Source: Sediminicola sp037203765 (GTDB lineage: Bacteria; Bacteroidota; Bacteroidia; Flavobacteriales; Flavobacteriaceae). Taken from it: 64,000 nucleotides of DNA. Below, piece by piece: positions 51,263 through 59,753 of the stretch. The first letter of the stretch is position 1, and every line of letters starts with the position of its first letter. The notes beneath the pieces were generated by a model. The model was not told the origin of the DNA and made no database searches. It worked only from the letters and a program-made list of their open reading frames with translations. Made by a program: the position numbers and the translations under genes. The stretch spans positions 62,001 to 126,000 of the forward strand of contig NZ_JBBCAS010000001.1 in NCBI RefSeq assembly GCF_037203765.1, written 5' to 3'.

Positions 51263-52231
51263 ATGGGAGAAATAGCACCTTTACTTCTAGGAGGCCTCAT
51301 TTTGTTCCTCTATGCCATCACCCAACTTTCTGCAGTGATGCAGGGCATATTTTCAACAAAGGCCAAATTTGTTATTGAAAAGTATACCAAGAACATATTT
51401 TCCGCTATTGCTGTTGGTACCGTGCTCACCATCCTGCTAGATTCGTCATCTGCGGTCATCATTCTGACCATTGTTTTAATCAATTCAAAGGTGCTCAGCT
51501 TCAAACAGGCCATAGGAATCATTATGGGAGCCAATATCGGGACCACCATATCCAGTCAGATCATTGCCATGGATATTGCAAAATATGCTATTATACCTTT
51601 AGCTCTTGGATTGATTTTTGAAGTCTTTGCCACGAAAGAAAGGACCAAGAACATCGGACAAATTTTACTGTTTGGCGGCATGTTGTTCTTTGGGCTATAC
51701 CTTATGAGCGAATCTGTTAGTTCCCTTAACAATAGCGACCTCTTTAAGGAATGGATGGCCAAAGTAAACAACAATTATATTCAAGGTACTTTGGTCGGTG
51801 GACTTATCACCCTGATTATCCAGTCCTCCAGCGGCACTGTGGGCATGGCCATTGTTCTGGGAAAACAAAACCTTATTACCGTTGCCGGTGGAATTGCCAT
51901 TATGCTGGGCACAGAACTAGGTACCTGTGCGGATACCTTGTTGGCAACGATCAAGGGCAATAGGCAGGCCATAAAGGCAGGCCTGTTCCATCTTTTGTTC
52001 AATCTTTTGACCATAGTCACTGGTCTGGTTTTCTTTCTCCCTTTTGTGGATCTAGTACAGCTAGTATCCTTCGAGCAAGATATTGGAACCCAAATTGCAA
52101 ATGCCCATGTACTTTTCAATGTATTGGGTGTTGTTCTTTTTCTGCCCTTTGTTGGTTGGATGGAAAAACTTTTAAATAGGGTGCTCCCCGATCAGAATTT
52201 AAAGTCAAATAGCCCCCCGAAACATCCCTAA
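51263..52231 (+). CDS. Na/Pi cotransporter family protein
   Basis: Inner-membrane protein of 322 residues with about eight helices and two Na_Pi_cotrans repeats marked by serine-rich motifs: LLDSSSAVIILTIVL (about 54-68) and IIQSSSGTVGMAIVL (about 185-199). Members import phosphate with sodium. It lacks the C-terminal PhoU domain of longer relatives. The ATG at 51263 (MGEIAPLLLGG) is preferred over a start 30 bases upstream. The DUF1697 gene begins 2 bp after the stop. Confidence 0.88.
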   Translation: MGEIAPLLLGGLILFLYAITQLSAVMQGIFSTKAKFVIEKYTKNIFSAIAVGTVLTILLDSSSAVIILTIVLINSKVLSFKQAIGIIMGANIGTTISSQIIAMDIAKYAIIPLALGLIFEVFATKERTKNIGQILLFGGMLFFGLYLMSESVSSLNNSDLFKEWMAKVNNNYIQGTLVGGLITLIIQSSSGTVGMAIVLGKQNLITVAGGIAIMLGTELGTCADTLLATIKGNRQAIKAGLFHLLFNLLTIVTGLVFFLPFVDLVQLVSFEQDIGTQIANAHVLFNVLGVVLFLPFVGWMEKLLNRVLPDQNLKSNSPPKHP

Positions 52232-52233
52232 CC

Positions 52234-52824
52234 ATGGAAAGCAATACAACTATTATGAAATCGGATCTACAGACTTATGTTGCTTTTCTACGAGGAATCA
52301 ATGTTGGTGGCCACCATAAGGTTCCCATGGTGGAACTCAAATCCCAATTGCATAAATTGGGTCTCAAAAACATAGCAACCCTATTGAATTCAGGGAACAT
52401 TATATTCCAAAGTTCCGATGAGGATATTCTGGGTCTGGAGCATAGGATTTCGACACATTTGGAAAAAACATTCGGATTCCCAATACCTATCATCCTGCGA
52501 CCGTCGGGAACCATCACAGACTTGTTGCTACACGACCCTTTTGCTTTAGAGGAACACACCAAGGACATCCGTTTATTTGTTTCCTTTTTGAAAAAAGATA
52601 ATGGTTCGCATATAAAACTTCCCTATGTACACCCCGATCTGTCATTCACGATTATCCATAAAAGGGATCTTACCATTTTCAGTATATTGGACCTCAGCAA
52701 ATCCAAAACGCCAAAAGCCATGGAAGCCTTAGAACGACTTTTTGGCAAGGAGATCACTACCCGAAACTGGAATACCATCCAACGAATTGGAAAAAAGTTG
52801 TCCACAGGTGACAATTGGCAATAA
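52234..52824 (+). CDS. DUF1697 family protein
   Basis: A 196-residue cytoplasmic protein of the DUF1697 family: YVAFLRGINVGGHHKVPMVEL split core (FLRGINVGG, about 13-21) and NIATLLNSGNIIFQS (about 43-57) are its hallmark segments, with TTRNWNTIQRI near the C-terminus. Function unknown. Starts 2 bp after the Na/Pi cotransporter and is probably cotranscribed. Confidence 0.88.
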   Translation: MESNTTIMKSDLQTYVAFLRGINVGGHHKVPMVELKSQLHKLGLKNIATLLNSGNIIFQSSDEDILGLEHRISTHLEKTFGFPIPIILRPSGTITDLLLHDPFALEEHTKDIRLFVSFLKKDNGSHIKLPYVHPDLSFTIIHKRDLTIFSILDLSKSKTPKAMEALERLFGKEITTRNWNTIQRIGKKLSTGDNWQ

Positions 52825-52857
52825 TTGAACATCTTGGAATCATCAATTTTTTTTCTG

Positions 52858-53007
52858 ATGAAAACTAATTGGTTAAAAATCATTTTGACCTGTATCTCCA
52901 TTGTTCTTGCTGGATATTTTGTTGGAAACATGCATAAAACAGCTATATTCTGCAGTAGTGCTATATCTCCAATCCCCATCGGCACAAGAGGTACTTACCA
53001 TGGATAG
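52858..53007 (+). CDS. possible small membrane protein (49 residues)
   Basis: ATG 52858 starts a 49-residue frame with one hydrophobic segment (about 7-25) and little else. No family recognised. It may be a real single-pass peptide, or simply an open frame after the DUF1697 gene. Confidence 0.25.
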   Translation: MKTNWLKIILTCISIVLAGYFVGNMHKTAIFCSSAISPIPIGTRGTYHG

Positions 53008-53122
53008 ACCCATTGCCCCACAAAGGAGATCTCTTTTAGAATTTTCAATTTTGTCAAGTTCCTAAAAATGAGTAATTTGTAGTGTGCACCTTTATTTTAA
53101 GGCTTTCTAAATCTAGACGATC

Positions 53123-53407
53123 ATGGAAATTAAAAGAGTAAACCTGTATCTGATTACAGTAGCGAGCATACTACTTATTCCCTTATTGGCAATGCAGTTC
53201 ACGGAGCAGGTTGATTGGACGCTTTCCGATTTTATAGTGGCCGGGGCCCTGTTGTTGGGCACCAGTTTTCTCATTGAAATAGTATTGAGAAAGGTGACAT
53301 CAAAAAAATATCGGATCGCTCTATGTGCCGTGCTGCTCCTAGGCCTTCTGCTCATTTGGGCTGAGCTTGCCGTGGGAGTCTTCCACTCTCCTTTGGCCGG
53401 ACAATAA
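53123..53407 (+). CDS. small integral membrane protein, function unknown
   Basis: A 94-residue protein with three hydrophobic helices (about 8-24, 32-52 and 66-88) and short charged loops (VLRKVTSKKYR between helices 2 and 3). No characterised domain recognised, although small three-helix proteins of this type are frequent in Bacteroidota. Seems to be transcribed alone. Confidence 0.7.
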   Translation: MEIKRVNLYLITVASILLIPLLAMQFTEQVDWTLSDFIVAGALLLGTSFLIEIVLRKVTSKKYRIALCAVLLLGLLLIWAELAVGVFHSPLAGQ

Positions 53408-53485
53408 TCCTTAACCCATGAATCACCTCCTGAAGAACCCTCCGAAAACGGCCTATTTTTGAACTTTCCCTAAAAACATCGCGCT

Positions 53486-53914
53486 ATGAAATATCTAAGA
53501 TTAGGATCATTGGCTCTCCTCATTATAATTCTTGGCACTTCATGCACCAAAAAAGACCAATCCAAAGAAGCATTCAGTTCAAAGGATCTGATGATCAGGA
53601 TGGCAGAAATTGAGATACATCCAGAGTTTCTTAATCAGTATTTGGTCATTCTAAAGGAAGAATCGGAAGCATCGGTCAGATTGGAGGAAGGGGTAATCGC
53701 TATTTATCCCATGTTCCAAAAAGAGAACCCGAATGAAATCAGGATTTTGGAAATTTACACCAACAAAGAAGGTTACCAAAAGCATTTGCAGACCCCACAC
53801 TTCAAAAAGTACAAGACATCAACCTCAAATATGGTCAAAACCTTGAAATTGATAGAAATGGATGCTGTAGACGAAACATCCATGCCCAAAATTTTTTATA
53901 AATTAAAGGACTGA
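53486..53914 (+). CDS. antibiotic biosynthesis monooxygenase (ABM) domain lipoprotein
   Basis: A 142-residue lipoprotein (lipobox LGTSC, Cys near residue 21). The mature part is an ABM-type dimeric ferredoxin-like domain: RMAEIEIHPEFLNQYLVILKEESEASVRLEEGVIAIYP split key segments (EIHPEF...L.ECSEASVRLE-like), and H at LQTPHFKKYK (about 106-115). Related proteins act as quinol or haem-type monooxygenases, but an exported lipoprotein form is less usual and its activity is unknown. The DUF1801 gene follows 5 bp later. Confidence 0.83.
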   Translation: MKYLRLGSLALLIIILGTSCTKKDQSKEAFSSKDLMIRMAEIEIHPEFLNQYLVILKEESEASVRLEEGVIAIYPMFQKENPNEIRILEIYTNKEGYQKHLQTPHFKKYKTSTSNMVKTLKLIEMDAVDETSMPKIFYKLKD

Positions 53915-53919
53915 TCTTT

Positions 53920-54363
53920 TTGGAATCATCGCTATTGAAAGAGCTTTATATACATACCGACCCCAAAGTGCATACCGTATTTGAGCAGTATCCGAAAGTA
54001 ATCCGCAAGAAATTGATGCACCTGAGAAGCATTATTATTGAAACTGCCATGGACATGGAAAAAGTGACCCGCATAGATGAAACGTTAAAATGGGGTGAAC
54101 CGAGCTATCTTGTTGGAAAGGGAAGTACCCTGCGAATCTGCTGGAAGCCAAAAACCCCATCCCAGAATGCGGTATACTTTAAATGCACGAGTGCTTTGGT
54201 CCCTACTTTCAAAAAGTTATATGACGATATATTTACTTTTGAAGGCAACAGAGCCATTACTTTTCAAATGGAAGAAAAGATTCCCATACCCGAATTAAAA
54301 AATTGTATCCGTGCCACCTTACGATATCACTTGGTGAAAAATCTGCCCACCTTGGGCATATGA
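53920..54363 (+). CDS. DUF1801 family protein
   Basis: A 147-residue cytoplasmic protein of the DUF1801 family (YdhG-like). Conserved segments are LRSIIIETA (about 35-43), DETLKWGEPSYLV (about 53-65) and YFKCTSALVPTF near 87-98. Start is a TTG at 53920; no closer ATG gives a full N-terminus. It probably shares a transcript with the preceding lipoprotein gene. Function unknown (some members called iron chaperones without firm basis). Confidence 0.85.
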   Translation: MESSLLKELYIHTDPKVHTVFEQYPKVIRKKLMHLRSIIIETAMDMEKVTRIDETLKWGEPSYLVGKGSTLRICWKPKTPSQNAVYFKCTSALVPTFKKLYDDIFTFEGNRAITFQMEEKIPIPELKNCIRATLRYHLVKNLPTLGI

Positions 54364-54716
54364 AAATGATACTCCTAGCCATTGGAGAATTTAAGCCGCC
54401 CTTTGCAAATGCTTTAAGACATAGGCCACGGTGCATCCCTTTTTTGATTCAAAACTCAACTTATTATTGCCTATCGGCAACAATCACTTACCAGTCTACC
54501 ATATGAGGCAAAAAATATACGGATTCAGCAACTTACAGTACCCTGATTATGGTGAATTTTGTAGAAATAAAAAATATATTACAATCTCAAATAAATAACA
54601 TTGTAGTAGTAACGGAAGGAAGCAGAGATTGATAATCTTCTTGTCAACATGGGTCAGTTCATTTAAAATGGATAAAAGATAATTCACCTTGGCTACTTTT
54701 ATTAGCATATATATTA
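54364..54716. other. intergenic region upstream of the kai operon
   Basis: 353 bases, A+T rich, without a convincing gene. It must contain the kai operon promoter. No clear TAnnTTTG box, riboswitch or dyad operator was identified; the last 30 bases before the kaiC ATG are TTATTAGCATATATATTA-like and could hold a promoter of non-standard type. Confidence 0.4.
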
Positions 54717-56144
54717 ATGAAAACTCAAAACAGACAAATTTTCCCAAAAACTTCATCAGGGATCACGGGACTTGATGAAATTACCAATGGCGGCTATCCT
54801 GAAGGCCGTCCAGTATTAATCTGCGGAAGTGCAGGTTGTGGCAAAACAATGTTTGGGGTACAATTTTTGGTAAAGGGCATCATGGACCATGATGAACCCG
54901 GTGTTTTGATGAGCTTTGAGGAATCTCGTAGCGATCTGGCAAAAAATGTGCTATCCCTAGGATTTGATCTCGAGCAATTAGTACAGGAAAACAAGTTAAG
55001 GATAGACCATGTCAAAATAGAGCGATCAGAGATCGAAGAAACGGGAGAATATGATTTGGACGGCCTTTTTATTCGCTTAAATCATGCGATAGATTCCATT
55101 GGCGCCAAAAGGGTAGTGCTGGACACAATTGAATCCCTTTTTGGTGGGGTCGAGAATTTAGGCCTATTAAGATCTGAGATCAGACGTCTCTTTAGTTGGT
55201 TAAAGGAAAAAGGCGTTACAACGATCATAACGGGAGAAAGGGGCGGAAAGACGCTTACCCGACAGGGACTGGAAGAATATGTTTCCGATTGCGTTATTCT
55301 ACTCGATTTTCGTGTTATCGATCAGATCGCAACACGCAGACTTCGAATAGTCAAATATCGTGGTTCTACACACGGCACAAATGAATATCCATTTTTAATT
55401 GATGAAAATGGCATTTCCGTAATTCCAATTACCTCGCTAAAATTAGATTATAGATCTTCCACCGATATAGTATCCACAGGGATAGCAGACTTGGACAATT
55501 TATTTTCAAAAAAAGGGATTTATAAGGGCAGTAGTGTTTTAATTAGTGGAACCGCGGGTACCTCCAAGACCATACTGGCCTCTTGTTTTGCCATTGCGAG
55601 CTGTAAACGCAAAGAAAAAGTCCTCTTCTTCTCTTTTGAGGAATCGGTCAACCAACTGATCCGGAACATGGCCACCATTGGCATGGACATGGAACCCTAT
55701 TTAGATGATGGCTCGCTGACCATACATGCCTCCAGACCATCCTTACAGGGCTTGGAAATGCATTTATTGGTGTTACACAAATTGTTGAAGGACATTAAAC
55801 CGAATACCGTTGTCATTGACCCAATCAGCAGCTTGATAAGTGTTGGCAACAGCAGCGAAGTCAGATCCATGTTGGTCAGGCTAATCGATGTTCTAAAAAT
55901 GAACGAGATCAATGCCATACTTACCTCATTGACCTCAGAAGCAGGCAATAATCTAAAGGACGACACCATCGAGGTAGTTTCATCCTTGGCCGACACTTGG
56001 ATCGATGTAAAAAACACCCCGCATGAAGGACGTCGCAAACGAAGCCTCAATATCATCAAATCAAGAGGAATGGGTCATTACAATGATCCCATGGAATTTG
56101 AAATAAAGGACCAAGGCATCGTATTTGATCAACAGTATAAGTAA
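54717..56144 (+). CDS. kaiC: KaiC-type double ATPase
   Basis: A 475-residue protein with two RecA-like KaiC domains (CI about 14-245, CII about 255-475). CI P-loop is GSAGCGKT (37-44), the catalytic glutamate pair is SFEES, and KYRGSTHGTNEYPF closes CI. CII has FSFEES but its P-loop is GTAGTSKT (278-285), with Ser in place of the Gly before Lys. The phosphorylation-site pair (Ser431-Thr432 in Synechococcus) aligns with Ser422-Ser423 (EVVSSLADT). The C-terminal A-loop and tail that bind KaiA are absent, in line with no kaiA here. First gene of a kaiC-kaiB-kaiB-kinase operon. Confidence 0.92.
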   Translation: MKTQNRQIFPKTSSGITGLDEITNGGYPEGRPVLICGSAGCGKTMFGVQFLVKGIMDHDEPGVLMSFEESRSDLAKNVLSLGFDLEQLVQENKLRIDHVKIERSEIEETGEYDLDGLFIRLNHAIDSIGAKRVVLDTIESLFGGVENLGLLRSEIRRLFSWLKEKGVTTIITGERGGKTLTRQGLEEYVSDCVILLDFRVIDQIATRRLRIVKYRGSTHGTNEYPFLIDENGISVIPITSLKLDYRSSTDIVSTGIADLDNLFSKKGIYKGSSVLISGTAGTSKTILASCFAIASCKRKEKVLFFSFEESVNQLIRNMATIGMDMEPYLDDGSLTIHASRPSLQGLEMHLLVLHKLLKDIKPNTVVIDPISSLISVGNSSEVRSMLVRLIDVLKMNEINAILTSLTSEAGNNLKDDTIEVVSSLADTWIDVKNTPHEGRRKRSLNIIKSRGMGHYNDPMEFEIKDQGIVFDQQYK

Positions 56145-56187
56145 ATACGAGACAACCAGACAAACTCTTAAATTAGTTACAGTTGTG

Positions 56188-56487
56188 ATGAAAAATGAAG
56201 AAACATGGGAATTGAGGTTATATATTGCTGGGCAAACCCCTAAATCAGTTCTCGCATTAGGTAATATTACCAACTATTGCAATGAATACTTGTCCGGAAA
56301 GTATTCCATAGAGGTCATTGACCTTTTGAAAAGTCCGCAGTTGGCAGAAGGTGACCAAATATTTGCGATCCCCACCCTGGTACGCAAATTCCCGCAACCT
56401 TTGAGAAAAATAATAGGCGATCTATCCAACAAGGAAAAAGTATTGGTGGGTTTGAACATTCGGGTTCTAAAAAGTGGCAAAGATTGA
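56188..56487 (+). CDS. kaiB: KaiB-like protein 1
   Basis: A 99-residue thioredoxin-like KaiB family protein: WELRLYIAGQTPKSVLALGN (about 6-25), YSIEVIDLLKSPQLAE (about 38-53) and IFAIPTLVRKFPQPLRKIIGDL (split core AIPTL, P, P, R, IGDLS). The IPTLxRxxPxPxRxxIGDL pattern is the KaiB hallmark. ATG at 56188 (MKNEETWELRLY) is used; an in-frame start 63 bases upstream would add atypical residues and overlap kaiC. Lies 43 bp after kaiC and presumably binds its CI ring. Confidence 0.9.
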   Translation: MKNEETWELRLYIAGQTPKSVLALGNITNYCNEYLSGKYSIEVIDLLKSPQLAEGDQIFAIPTLVRKFPQPLRKIIGDLSNKEKVLVGLNIRVLKSGKD

Positions 56488-56491
56488 GATT

Positions 56492-56803
56492 ATGCAAAAA
56501 AACCTCAGTGAACAATCCAATTCTAAAGAAAAACTGATCCTACAACTGTATGTATCTGGAATGTCGTCCAAATCCATGCAGGCTATTAGGAATATCAAAC
56601 AGATCTGTGTGGAATTATCAAAAGCTGAGTATACCCTGGAAATAGTCGATATTTACAAAAATCCCGAATTGGCGGCAAAGCACCATATCGTTTTCAGCCC
56701 TTCCTTGATCAAACAAAAACCTTTGCCCAGAAGAATGCTCATTGGAACGCTAGCGGACCGGGATATGGTCTTAAAAGCTCTAGGAATCACCCCTAAAGAA
56801 TAG
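56492..56803 (+). CDS. kaiB: KaiB-like protein 2
   Basis: A second KaiB family protein, 103 residues from the ATG at 56492 (an in-frame GTG at 56474 is possible). LILQLYVSGMSSKSMQAIRN, YTLEIVDIYKNPELAAKH and FSPSLIKQKPLPRRMLIGTLAD follow the KaiB pattern, but IPTL has become SPSL and the two copies are only distantly alike, so they are probably not redundant. Begins 4 bp after kaiB1 and ends 2 bp before the kinase. Confidence 0.9.
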   Translation: MQKNLSEQSNSKEKLILQLYVSGMSSKSMQAIRNIKQICVELSKAEYTLEIVDIYKNPELAAKHHIVFSPSLIKQKPLPRRMLIGTLADRDMVLKALGITPKE

Positions 56804-56805
56804 CA

Positions 56806-58092
56806 ATGAAAAATGATTCAAAAGAAGCAATGCAGTATCGCATCAAAGAACTGGAGGAGCGGCTCGAAGAATCAGAGCAGCTTATTAATGCCATAAAATC
56901 CGGAGAAGTTGATGCCTTTGCTATTAACAACAATGACCAATCGGAGATTTACACGTTACAAAGTGGCGATTACGCCTATCGGGTCCTGATCGAGGAATTT
57001 GAGGAAGGAGCCTTAAATGTAAACGAAGAGGGCCTTATTGTATATACAAATCCCTATTTCTGTAAATTGATCAACAAGTCCTATGACCGGGTAATTGGCT
57101 CTAAACTTACCGATTTCATCCATGGGGATTCTTTAGAAACCTTTTTTGAACTGTTCCAAAAATCATTGACGGCGGGATGCAAAGGAGAGATCAACCTAAT
57201 TGGCAAAAACGGGCCAATTCCGGTATATGTCTCTTTAACGTCTCTCCAGCCCAAACTTCCCACAGTAGGGATCATCATTACCGACTATACCGATAAGAAA
57301 AAAACGGAAAATGTAATCTTGAAATATCAGGCGCATTTAGAGAGCAACAACCACGAGCTTAAAGTAAATAACGAGGAGCTTGCATCCTTTGTGTACGTTG
57401 CCTCTCACGATTTACAGGAACCCTTGCGAAAAATCCAGATGTTTGCTTCCAGGATTACAGATCATGAATTTGAGACCCTCTCCCAATCTGTACAACAATA
57501 CGTTGGTAAAATGCAACTGGCCGCAGAGCGAATGCAGACCCTCATCAAAGATTTACTGACCTATGCACATACCAACAAACCAGATTATACCTTCAGCAAT
57601 CATTCCCTGAGAGAAGTTGTAGAGGAGGTAAAAAGCGAACTAAAGGAAGAAATCATAAGTAGTGGAGCCCATATAGCATGTTTGGAAATGTGCGATGCAG
57701 ACATCATTCAATTTCAATTTAAACAGCTGCTAATCAATCTAATATCCAATTCCATTAAATTCTCCCAACCGGACAAAGCTCCCCATATCCAAATCCAAAG
57801 TAGGAAAGTCTTGGCACACGAAATTGAAGAGACAAGCAAGGTGTCCTTAAGTGGTGACTATTGTCATTTTCGAATATCCGACAATGGAATCGGTTTTGAA
57901 CAACAGTACAGCGAACAGATTTTTGAAGTGTTTAAACGTCTGCACAATCAATCCGAGTATCCTGGAACCGGGATTGGCCTGGCCATTGTAAAAAAGATTG
58001 TCAACAACCACGATGGCATCATTAGCGCCAGTTCATCACCGAACATAGGCACTACCTATGACATATCTTTTCCCTACCGCACGCACAAATAA
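56806..58092 (+). CDS. soluble PAS-domain histidine kinase of the kai operon
   Basis: A 428-residue cytoplasmic kinase without membrane segments: N-terminal coiled coil (1-35), PAS domain (about 60-165; LNVNEEGLIVYTNPYFCKL split core), a linking coil, phosphoacceptor region VASHDLQEPLRKIQMFA (His near 198) and HATPase_c (INLISNSIKFS; DNGIGFEQQY; GTGIGLAIVKKI). It starts 2 bp after kaiB2. By analogy with SasA and CikA it could read out the Kai proteins, but the N-terminus is PAS and not KaiB-like, so the mode of coupling is inference. No response regulator is adjacent. Confidence 0.92.
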   Translation: MKNDSKEAMQYRIKELEERLEESEQLINAIKSGEVDAFAINNNDQSEIYTLQSGDYAYRVLIEEFEEGALNVNEEGLIVYTNPYFCKLINKSYDRVIGSKLTDFIHGDSLETFFELFQKSLTAGCKGEINLIGKNGPIPVYVSLTSLQPKLPTVGIIITDYTDKKKTENVILKYQAHLESNNHELKVNNEELASFVYVASHDLQEPLRKIQMFASRITDHEFETLSQSVQQYVGKMQLAAERMQTLIKDLLTYAHTNKPDYTFSNHSLREVVEEVKSELKEEIISSGAHIACLEMCDADIIQFQFKQLLINLISNSIKFSQPDKAPHIQIQSRKVLAHEIEETSKVSLSGDYCHFRISDNGIGFEQQYSEQIFEVFKRLHNQSEYPGTGIGLAIVKKIVNNHDGIISASSSPNIGTTYDISFPYRTHK

Positions 58093-58557
58093 GCTTAGGT
58101 CCATTGAAGGAGCAAAAATCCAAATACTTCAATCTCTATCTTCTAGTACTCCCTTGGCATTGTCATTTTTACGCCACCCCTGCCGGACAGCTTGAATTTG
58201 AGCAGCAATGGTAACCCTACAACCATGGGATAGGATCCGTCCCATTTCCGCTAGACCAACCAATACCCTATGACCTGATTGCTCAATTGGTGAAATTCTA
58301 GGCCCAGGAGAATAAAAAATAACATCCAATCGATTTCTCTAAATGAGGTAGATCAAAGGACAGCCCACTATATTTCAAAACCCTATGGAAATATTTTCTA
58401 CCTTCAGAGGAACAAATCTGATCTCAATGATCACTATGTTCCAAACAAATATCCCATGAAAAATGGTAATGTACAGCGTAATTGTGACAGGTTGCATCCT
58501 TTCCTTCGGCGTTGATGACCGCTATGACATTGCAGATAAACGAAATGTAAAGAAGCT
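58093..58557. other. gene-poor region, possibly with gene remnants
   Basis: 465 bases between the kai kinase and the VOC gene. A 66-codon minus-strand frame (58129-58329) and short plus-strand frames are seen, none with a recognised domain or convincing start. The region may carry a decayed gene; no terminator of strong form was found after the kinase. Confidence 0.3.
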
Positions 58558-58914
58558 ATGCTGAACCAAATACATCCGAAATTACCGATGCGCAACAAAG
58601 CGGTTACGCGGGAGTACTACACAAGTCAGTTGGGGTTCCATGAATTTGGAAGTGCTGATTATGATGAATATTTGATGATGGAGAAAGACAACATCCAGGT
58701 CCATTTCTTTTTATTTCAGGAGCTCGACCCAAAAGAAAACTATGGACAAGTCTATATCAGAACCGATAATATTGATGAATTTTATCAGTCCTTGGTGGCT
58801 AAAAAGACCAGCATCCACCCCAATGGACCCTTAGAAACAAAGCCATGGGGACAAAAAGAATTTTCAGTGCTCGACCCCGACAATAACCTTTTAACCTTTG
58901 GTCAAAGCATGTAA
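58558..58914 (+). CDS. VOC family (glyoxalase/bleomycin resistance-like) protein
   Basis: A 118-residue single-domain VOC protein: MRNKAVTREYYTSQLGFHEFG (split core YYTSQLGF, near 18-25), HFFLFQEL (about 53-60), VYIRTDNIDEFYQSL (about 68-82) and LDPDNNLLTFGQ near the C-terminus, the BLMA-like pattern. Bleomycin-binding proteins belong here, but many relatives have other substrates. The ATG at 58558 is the only suitable start. Confidence 0.87.
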   Translation: MLNQIHPKLPMRNKAVTREYYTSQLGFHEFGSADYDEYLMMEKDNIQVHFFLFQELDPKENYGQVYIRTDNIDEFYQSLVAKKTSIHPNGPLETKPWGQKEFSVLDPDNNLLTFGQSM

Positions 58915-58923
58915 AAAAAGAAA

Positions 58924-58956
58924 GTGCGCCTAAAAAATTTAATTTCATAGGCGCAC
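58924..58956. terminator. hairpin between convergent VOC and DUF4494 genes
   Basis: Perfect arms GTGCGCCTA / TAGGCGCAC with a 15-base loop. It is flanked by an A run on the left, giving a T run on the minus strand, so it mainly terminates the DUF4494 gene. Confidence 0.7.
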
Positions 58957-58995
58957 CATCCTTATAAGAAAGCTTAGTCTTTAACAACACAAGCC

Positions 58996-59523
58996 CTATT
59001 CCACTTCATTTTCCTCCAGGACTTCTTCATTTTCTTCTTCTGAAGTTGCAGATTTTTCTATGACCCTGAATTGCTCCAATTGCTCTTCCTCTCCGGTAAA
59101 GTATGGGAATACATCCATAATAGGGGATTCAGTTATGGCCGGGACCGTATAATCTCCCGTAGTACCCTTCATCGCCTCTATGGTATTGTCGTAGGCCTCT
59201 TTTAGATCATTGGCCTGTACCAACATATAGATATTGGTCTTGCGTTCCTTACCAGTGTTTTCATCAAAAGCGATCAATGCCACTTTGGACTTAAACCAGC
59301 GATCCGAATTCTCCACCGGATGCACTTCCGAAAAATTGGCCACTTTAATATTGGTGATCAAGAACTCCTCACTCGTAAGGGTTGCCATCTCTTCATTAAT
59401 TCTGGCTTCCGCCTCCGTATAGGAAATAGCATCCAAAAGGTATGTTTCTGTAGTAACTTTTTGTTCTCCAGTTTCTTGTACTTTTCTGTATTTTACTTTG
59501 CACTCGTACCAGGTTACGCTCAT
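58996..59523 (-). CDS. DUF4494 family protein
   Basis: A 175-residue cytoplasmic protein of the DUF4494 family, restricted to Bacteroidota. It starts WYECKVKYRKVQETGEQKV (key WYECKVKY), contains SDRWFKSKVALIAFDENTGK (about 73-92) and ends with an acidic tail (EEENEEVLEENEVE). Function unknown. Convergent with the VOC gene. Confidence 0.87.
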   Translation of the reverse strand: MSVTWYECKVKYRKVQETGEQKVTTETYLLDAISYTEAEARINEEMATLTSEEFLITNIKVANFSEVHPVENSDRWFKSKVALIAFDENTGKERKTNIYMLVQANDLKEAYDNTIEAMKGTTGDYTVPAITESPIMDVFPYFTGEEEQLEQFRVIEKSATSEEENEEVLEENEVE

Positions 59524-59753
59524 GTTTTTTTATTTAGGATGCCAAATATAACAGTTAAAAGAGGCCTTCTGGAAAATCTGCCTAATAGATATCCACAAAT
59601 TGTTTTTTGTTCAACTCTTGAGATTCTACCACACCAAACAACACTATATTAATTCAATTCAATATCTTAGATTGGGTCAAAACAACCATAGGGAAATGTT
59701 CCAAAATTCTTTGACCAAGTAAAACATAAAAGCCATTTCATCAAGATTTTCAT

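Noticed and set aside
58129..58329. 66-codon minus-strand frame as a gene
   Set aside because: No recognised domain, no promoter or supporting context; kept only as a possible remnant.
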